A stretch of DNA of 7,852 bases from CAVZXS01 sp963779325. Its GTDB lineage: Bacteria; Bacteroidota; Bacteroidia; Chitinophagales; Chitinophagaceae. The translations under genes and the position numbers were made by a program. This document shows, piece after piece, positions 1-5,025 of the stretch. The notes below the pieces were generated by a model. That model was not told the origin of the DNA. It saw only the letters and a list, made by a program, of their open reading frames with translations, and did not search any database. Each line of letters opens with the position of its first letter. Positions within the stretch are counted from its first letter, which is position 1. The DNA lies in assembly GCA_963779325.1 (NCBI GenBank), contig CAVZXS010000024.1, forward strand, positions 1 to 7,852, given 5' to 3'.

Positions 1-22
1 TGTTTTTTTTAAATACTTAAAC

Positions 23-2413
23 TTATTGATTGATTATTTTTTCTTCTAAAATGAATTTACCTTTTTCATCCCATCCTGTAATTGTTATGATGTACCCGTT
101 TTTTGATAGGGGAAGACTTAAGGAAACAGATTTATCATCCTTGCTGTTTATTTGCTTCAGGTAAATTGTTTTACCGGGTTCAGTTATATTATCAACGAGT
201 AATAGATTATCCCGTGTAATTGAATAACCCGCCATCTTAATAAAAGATAGACTCTTACTATTGCCGCGTGTATTGGAAGCACCCTTTTTTGTAAAAAAGG
301 AAATATAACCGTTGTATGCACCCAATGCAGCGGCTGGTTGTTTATTTACCGAAATCAATGCAATGTCATCAATATTCAAACTGCTTATTATATCTTTTGA
401 TACCTGCACTTCATTAAGAAAAAATAATACACCATCAGCTTCGCCAAAGCTTTCGCTTAAATCTTCGCCAGTATTATTTACAGGAGCGACTGTATTGTAC
501 CTGGAGAAAGATACCTTTTGCGGATTATTGATATCACCATCAATTTGTATACCGGGCATATTATTGCGTATAAAATGCCAAATACCCATATAGTTGGTTC
601 CGTCCGGTACCAATACAGTTGCACCGCCATCATCAAAAATCGGGCTGAGGTATTCTTTCTTCAGTGAATCTAACGGGCTTGCTTTCTTTGCTTTTACTAT
701 TACTGCATCTAAGTTTCTGAATTGCGGGTCTGTTTTTTGTAAACTGTCCAACAACTTTTGAATGCGAGGGTCACTGCTTTTTTTTATTACTTCTTTTTCG
801 TAGCGAATCATTGGTAATAAACTTGCCGTTTTCAGCGTATCGAAATAAGAAGGATAAATTTCTACTTTTAATAATTCCTTTTTATTTTTCGGATTGCTTC
901 CCTGGAAGTAAATTTTTGCTTCTTTTTTAAAACTGAAATCATTTACAGCAAATTCGCCTGCCGGCGTAGTACGCGGCCCGGCTAAGGCCTGACTTGAATC
1001 CTCGCCATACACCCATAATTCTGCATCGTATCCCGTCTCGCTTCGTGTACCTGCATATGGCGATACCTTTCCTCTGACAGAAATACCCGATTCTACAGTA
1101 TATTTTAATTGAGGTACTGTAAAGCTCCATTTTTTACCAAGCATAGGCGATGTTTGGAGGCAAAGTAATTGATCAATTACACTTTGTGATTTATCACTTT
1201 GCAAATCCGTTACTTCGATGTTGTATTTTTTTTGTAATTGATTGATTTGCGTGATGCGGTTGGTGACAGGGGATCTGTTAATACTGATGTATTCACCGGG
1301 TATTTTAACAGAGATGACTCCCGTTTTAAGAACTGATGTGAGTGACACCGTTGTTTTTCCGGGTTGATCATTTTTTGTATTGATGAAGTTTTCGACAACC
1401 GGAGCCGGGTTATTTACTTTTCTGTATGCTTGTATTATTTCATTCTCATCAAAAACATAAAACTCAATAATACCCTCAGGCAATTTGCTCCTGTTAATAG
1501 CTGTAGCCGTAGTGCCTTCGGCGAAATCAAATACAGATTGGTAACAAATTTTATCATTACTGATTCCAACTACTAAATACTTGTTGGTGCCGGATGTTTG
1601 ATTTTTATCAAGGGAGAGAAATACTTTACTCTTGTTGGTACTCCTGATTTTGAAAGTAACTGTACGGAAAATAACAGAATTAATATCATCAGTGAATCCC
1701 GTAGAATGCAGCTTATATTTTTTTGCGGGTAAAGGAGTAAACGTTACGGTAGCAAGCCCTTCTGTTCCTGTTTTCCCGGAAGTAATTGTTTTACCGTCTT
1801 CCGTAAGAAAAAAGGTATCAGCGACCGGCAAATTATTTTTGGATGTTAATTGAAGTGCGAAATTCGTTTCAACACCTGCTGCAATACTGCCGCCTTCGGG
1901 TAATAATAATATATTTTTTACTGTATCTGAATATAACTTCCATTGAAAAGGCGCTTTAGTATAATCAGTCCCTATTATAAAAATTTGTTGCTGAGCAATG
2001 CCTGAAGGAAAGTTCTTTGCCCATTGAGTATAAACATTAATTACATAAGCGCCGGATGGTGTATTGCCGGGCAGTAAGAAATCTGCATGAGCGGCGCCGT
2101 TTACAACAGGCAGCATTTTTTTATTGATAATTTTTCCGGTACAGTCCGAAAGCTCTGCATAAGCGGTTTTGCTTAAAATGGTTGGTTGATTTTCCAGGTT
2201 GATAAAGGCATTGACCCAAATGGTTTCCCCGGCTATGTACTCTTTTTTATCAGTTATAAAAAATATATGCTCTTGCGGATAGGCTGTACCGGTTTTTTCT
2301 AATGATGAATCTAATTGCAGCAAAAAAAGCTCAAACTTATTTACAGGTTGAGCTTTTGTAAGCAAGGCTGATACAGAAATAAAAAATAACAGGAAAGTTT
2401 GTTTTATGGCCAT
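23..2413 (-). CDS. Secreted MG2-domain protein with degenerate TonB-receptor plug and no barrel
   Basis: This is a 796-residue exported protein of a family common in Bacteroidota but without a known function. Residues 1-21 form a Sec signal peptide ending LLTKA, with likely cleavage before Gln22; there is no lipobox. Residues 45-150 resemble a macroglobulin MG2 domain (KKEYIAGETIWVNAF, later PSGAYVINVYT). Residues 165-255 resemble the following MG3-like domain (LLPEGGSIAAGVE, then GLATVTFTPLPAKKYKL). Residues 443-520 look like a carboxypeptidase-regulatory-like fold (ISVRGKV, then TTPAGEFAV). LDAVIVKAKK (568-577) recalls the DEVVVT segment before receptor plugs, and residues 605-711 are a diverged plug: FIRNNMPGIQIDG, GVLFFLNEVQV, LNIDDIALISV, ALGAYNGYISFFTKKG. 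The C-terminal part (728-796; GYSITR, then YIITITGWDEKGKF) matches the beta domain usual in this family. No barrel follows, and none of its three Cys (91, 290, 418) lies in a thioester motif. The ATG at 2413 is supported by an in-frame stop at 2432-2434 just upstream. Periplasmic or outer-membrane location is inferred. The terminator upstream suggests a unit separate from the susCD-like operon. Confidence 0.88.
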   Translation of the reverse strand: MAIKQTFLLFFISVSALLTKAQPVNKFELFLLQLDSSLEKTGTAYPQEHIFFITDKKEYIAGETIWVNAFINLENQPTILSKTAYAELSDCTGKIINKKMLPVVNGAAHADFLLPGNTPSGAYVINVYTQWAKNFPSGIAQQQIFIIGTDYTKAPFQWKLYSDTVKNILLLPEGGSIAAGVETNFALQLTSKNNLPVADTFFLTEDGKTITSGKTGTEGLATVTFTPLPAKKYKLHSTGFTDDINSVIFRTVTFKIRSTNKSKVFLSLDKNQTSGTNKYLVVGISNDKICYQSVFDFAEGTTATAINRSKLPEGIIEFYVFDENEIIQAYRKVNNPAPVVENFINTKNDQPGKTTVSLTSVLKTGVISVKIPGEYISINRSPVTNRITQINQLQKKYNIEVTDLQSDKSQSVIDQLLCLQTSPMLGKKWSFTVPQLKYTVESGISVRGKVSPYAGTRSETGYDAELWVYGEDSSQALAGPRTTPAGEFAVNDFSFKKEAKIYFQGSNPKNKKELLKVEIYPSYFDTLKTASLLPMIRYEKEVIKKSSDPRIQKLLDSLQKTDPQFRNLDAVIVKAKKASPLDSLKKEYLSPIFDDGGATVLVPDGTNYMGIWHFIRNNMPGIQIDGDINNPQKVSFSRYNTVAPVNNTGEDLSESFGEADGVLFFLNEVQVSKDIISSLNIDDIALISVNKQPAAALGAYNGYISFFTKKGASNTRGNSKSLSFIKMAGYSITRDNLLLVDNITEPGKTIYLKQINSKDDKSVSLSLPLSKNGYIITITGWDEKGKFILEEKIINQ

Positions 2414-2445
2414 AACTGCTTTTTTATTTTGTTAGTAGTGTACAG

Positions 2446-2481
2446 GAAAGTTAAGTAAAATAAAAACCCTTTATTTACAAA
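2446..2481 (-). promoter_or_regulatory. Weak candidate Bacteroidota promoter for the MG2/plug gene
   Basis: On the minus strand, TAACTTTC (2446-2453) matches the Bacteroidota -7 consensus TAnnTTTG except at the last base. A TTTG (2478-2481) lies upstream as a possible -33 element. The 24-nt spacing is a little longer than usual, and the TTTG lies inside the terminator hairpin. A start near 2440 would leave a leader of about 27 nt before the ATG at 2413. In such AT-rich DNA a match of this quality can arise by chance, so this is only a candidate. Confidence 0.25.
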
Positions 2482-2491
2482 GGGTTTTTTT
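2462..2491 (-). terminator. Rho-independent terminator after the DUF4397 gene, possibly bidirectional
   Basis: An 11-bp perfect inverted repeat (2462-2472 with 2479-2489; AAAAACCCTTT paired with AAAGGGTTTTT) encloses a 6-nt loop at 2473-2478. Read on the minus strand, the stem ends in GGGTTTTT followed by ATTTTA, a T-rich tail that suits termination of the susCD-like operon, whose last stop codon is at 2516-2518. The plus strand has an even better run of seven T (2485-2491), but no plus-strand gene ends here. The core has only three G-C pairs, so efficiency may be moderate. Confidence 0.85.
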
Positions 2492-2515
2492 ATTGATCAA
2501 CGGTATGTTAAAAAA

Positions 2516-3328
2516 TTATCTGTTTACAATAATACTCAGCAAAGGCCTTCTGCTGTCTGTTGAAGATACCCCGGCAAAACCACGAGCTAATACAGTATGA
2601 ACTCTGCCATTGAGCAGCGCTGATGTTGAGTACGGATTATTCGTTGAAGTGCCGCCAACCAGATTTGCGTTTGATAGCGGAAGTCCTGTTTTTACCATAC
2701 TGAAAGTGATGTTTCCCGTAGCACCTGCAGGCGTATCAAAATAATTGGACACACCTTTGTACGGAATGTTGGATGCTACAAGAAAAGTACCGGCTGCTGA
2801 AACTGCGTACAGATCAATATTTGCTCCGACGTTCGGTATACCATTAAAAAATTTAAACCTGGCTTGGTTTGGCACCGGGTCTTGTGTATCATCTGCTATA
2901 ACGGTAGTTTGTATTGCCGTTGTTGAATCGGTAAACATGATGGTTTGTCTTTTATCCGGTTGCAATGTAAATGAGCCGGAGAATAAATTAACGGAATCTG
3001 TATTTGTACCAACCTTAGGTACCGTAAGCGTTATTTTAACGGGTGATTTCAGTTGCCCCGGATCAATTGCAATATAATCAGCAAAAGTTTGCCCGCCCTG
3101 GTTAAAACCACCGCCCGGGTATGCAATAGCATATGTAATAATACTGCTTACGCGTACATCATTTACTTTTATTTGTACAGGTGCGTTGGCTAACCATGGA
3201 GTAAAGTAACCGAATTTTACCAATGCGCTGCCGGAGGGACTGTTTTCAGTTTTTTGCGCCAGCTTATTTTTTTCACAAGCGCTTAAAAGGAAACCGGTAA
3301 TTAAAGTAGCTAAAAATATTTTTTTCAT
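2516..3328 (-). CDS. DUF4397-domain lipoprotein, last gene of the susCD-like operon
   Basis: This is a 270-residue predicted lipoprotein. I chose the ATG at 3328 because it starts the signal peptide MKKIFLATLITGFLLSAC, with lipobox LSAC and Cys18. A longer start at 3370 would put 14 polar residues ahead of the signal and overlap the SusD stop. The mature part looks like two related beta-rich repeats, about residues 35-147 and 156-270. The second carries the clearest DUF4397 pattern: ARFKFFNGIPN, NIDLYAV, FLVASNIPYKGVSNYFDTPAG. The first has the diverged equivalents ALVKFGYFTP and APVQIKVNDV. Both end in a segment like RQTIMFTD or VHTVLARGF. The Cys is followed by EKNK, which may favour surface export. 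From memory, DUF4397 lipoproteins often follow SusCD pairs in Chitinophaga and Pedobacter relatives. The biochemical role of the family is unknown to me; an accessory surface role for the importer is inference. A hairpin terminator follows 24 nt after the stop. Confidence 0.88.
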   Translation of the reverse strand: MKKIFLATLITGFLLSACEKNKLAQKTENSPSGSALVKFGYFTPWLANAPVQIKVNDVRVSSIITYAIAYPGGGFNQGGQTFADYIAIDPGQLKSPVKITLTVPKVGTNTDSVNLFSGSFTLQPDKRQTIMFTDSTTAIQTTVIADDTQDPVPNQARFKFFNGIPNVGANIDLYAVSAAGTFLVASNIPYKGVSNYFDTPAGATGNITFSMVKTGLPLSNANLVGGTSTNNPYSTSALLNGRVHTVLARGFAGVSSTDSRRPLLSIIVNR

Positions 3329-3351
3329 GTTTAATTGTTTTATTGAATGAA

Positions 3352-5004
3352 TTATGGTTGGCTGAACCATTGGTCAATTACATGGTAATCGGAACGAAAA
3401 GCGGCTGACGGCAAATAAATATTCCAAACATATTCAGAATTATATCTTGGTCTTACTCTTTGCGCATATTTTCCTCCGTTATCAAGAAATATTTGGTTTC
3501 CGGCAGGCATTACCATACCTGAATATACCTTAGCAGCTGTTGCCGGATCAATGTCAGTATAATGATACTTCCTCATATCGGTCCAGGTTTCTACAATACC
3601 CCAACCCCATAAAGCAATATATTTTTGTTGCATTATATCTGATAACGTAAGCGTAGCAGCAGACTGCTTAACATTTGGCCCTGCTAAATAACCGGTCCTT
3701 GCAGCAGCGGGTATAGCTGTAATATTAAAAAGAGGCAAATTAGAACGCGGATAACTTGTTCTGTTGATAAAATCAAAATGCCCGTTAATACCGTTTCTGT
3801 AAGCAGTGTAAGCTGTAGCTAAGTCAGGAGTCGGTTTACGCATAGCGGCTTCAGCCTTTAAAAACTGCATTTCGGAATAAGTCATTACCGGTACCGATGC
3901 TTTATTTTGGAAAAGATATTTACCCGGGTTTCTTGAAAAATCTCCTGCACCGGGATTGTTATTGATACTGTCTCCAAATAACGAAGCGACATAAGTTCTT
4001 GTATTACTTACTGCAGGATCCCCTTGCGTAATTACAACACCGCGATAACCTCCGTTTCCGTTTGTTGTATCGGGCGAACAGGATAACATGTGTCTGATAC
4101 GAGGGTCTCTATTTGCTGCCACATTACTTCCTGCAAACACTCTGCCGTCTAACAATCTTACTATATAATCGCTTTGTCTTACAAAAGTTAAATTGTCTCT
4201 GAAAGTTCCGAAGAAGTTTGAGTCATCATTTCGTGTACCGTCAAATGGAATAAGAAAATCATCGGCACCGGTAGTCATAGCCAGATCGCAATACTTAATT
4301 ACACTATCAGCAGCATAATTAGCTTTGTTGGTTAATGCGCCGAAATTACGTGCCAATAAACCGTAAGCAAATTTTTGCCAACGAACTGTATTGCCTGAAT
4401 GTATCAGATCGCCGCGGCTCAATCTCGGATACTTGGGATCATAATCTGTCCTGACAAGATATGTTATGGACAAGCGTATTAGAGAATCCAAGCCTGTATA
4501 AACTTTGTCTTGCGAATCGTAACGAAAGAAAACAGAATCCTCTTTGAATGCATCATAAAAAACTATATCTCCGTAAACATTGGCAGATGCTTGAAACATA
4601 TAGGCTTTTAACGCTAAAGATGCGCCTACAACATCCCACTGACTTTTCTTAATACCTTCGGTAATACAATACTCTACATTCTTACCAAGACCAAAGTAAA
4701 GTTGTCTCCAGTATTCGGCGCACCGGTCTGCTGTAAAACCGTTATAACCATGTTGCTCAAAGTTAAATTGGATATCAGGCGTGCCTGAGCTTATCCCTAG
4801 CTGACCGCCCCACATTTGCGTGTAGCAGGCAAGGTACCTCGCATCAAATTGAATAGCACGTGCTACGGAGCTTGCAAAAGGAATAAATACTGATGTGGGA
4901 TCTGGTGTTTGCGGTGTGTCCGGATCGCTGTTAATATCAAGATATTTTTTGCATGATACCAACGAAACAGAACTGACGGTAAGTATTAAAAATATTTTTT
5001 TCAT
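3352..5004 (-). CDS. SusD-like (SusD/RagB, SusD-like_2 type) outer-membrane lipoprotein
   Basis: This 550-residue protein is the ligand-binding lid of the SusCD complex, expected to be anchored on the outer face of the outer membrane. The N-terminus is a lipoprotein signal with lipobox LVSC and the acylated Cys at residue 18. It is followed by KKYLDINSDPDTPQTPDPTS, the mature start typical of the SusD-like_2 (PF12771-type) branch. Further family marks are YGDIVFYDAF (144-153), YSEMQFLKAEAAMR (375-388), the helix QQKYIALWGWG (459-469) followed by ETWTDMRKYHY, and RVRPRYNSEYVWN (516-528) near the C-terminus. These sit where TPR-like ligand-binding proteins of this family carry them, and the length is normal. 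The ATG at 5004 gives the signal peptide directly. It is preceded by an A/T-rich leader without a Shine-Dalgarno motif, as is common in Bacteroidota. It lies 21 nt after the SusC stop and 23 nt before the DUF4397 gene, implying co-transcription. The substrate cannot be told from sequence. Confidence 0.95.
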   Translation of the reverse strand: MKKIFLILTVSSVSLVSCKKYLDINSDPDTPQTPDPTSVFIPFASSVARAIQFDARYLACYTQMWGGQLGISSGTPDIQFNFEQHGYNGFTADRCAEYWRQLYFGLGKNVEYCITEGIKKSQWDVVGASLALKAYMFQASANVYGDIVFYDAFKEDSVFFRYDSQDKVYTGLDSLIRLSITYLVRTDYDPKYPRLSRGDLIHSGNTVRWQKFAYGLLARNFGALTNKANYAADSVIKYCDLAMTTGADDFLIPFDGTRNDDSNFFGTFRDNLTFVRQSDYIVRLLDGRVFAGSNVAANRDPRIRHMLSCSPDTTNGNGGYRGVVITQGDPAVSNTRTYVASLFGDSINNNPGAGDFSRNPGKYLFQNKASVPVMTYSEMQFLKAEAAMRKPTPDLATAYTAYRNGINGHFDFINRTSYPRSNLPLFNITAIPAAARTGYLAGPNVKQSAATLTLSDIMQQKYIALWGWGIVETWTDMRKYHYTDIDPATAAKVYSGMVMPAGNQIFLDNGGKYAQRVRPRYNSEYVWNIYLPSAAFRSDYHVIDQWFSQP

Positions 5005-5025
5005 ATATAAATTTCTTTGTCGTTA

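Noticed and set aside
1..22. Possible terminator after the 796-aa gene
   Set aside because: Only a very short all-A/T pairing (TTTAA/TTAAA) is visible before the window ends, with no G-C core; it is not enough for a call.
283..300. Perfect 18-nt inverted repeat (8-bp arms, 2-nt centre) inside the 796-aa gene
   Set aside because: It is explained by the coding of FFTKKG at the end of the plug-like domain, has a 2-nt loop too small for a good hairpin, and sits within an intact reading frame.
312..1853. Several short open frames of 60-95 codons (plus strand 312-593, 1364-1576, 1632-1853; minus strand 939-1130, 1210-1398)
   Set aside because: All lie inside the 796-aa gene in other frames, and their translations have no recognisable domain, signal or sensible composition.
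2745..3077. Plus-strand 110-codon open frame
   Set aside because: It is antisense to the DUF4397 coding region, which is well supported by lipobox and domain motifs; nothing in the translation is recognisable.
3329..3370. Longer N-terminus for the DUF4397 protein, starting at 3370
   Set aside because: It would overlap the SusD stop and place 14 polar residues before a perfect lipoprotein signal that begins at its own ATG (3328).
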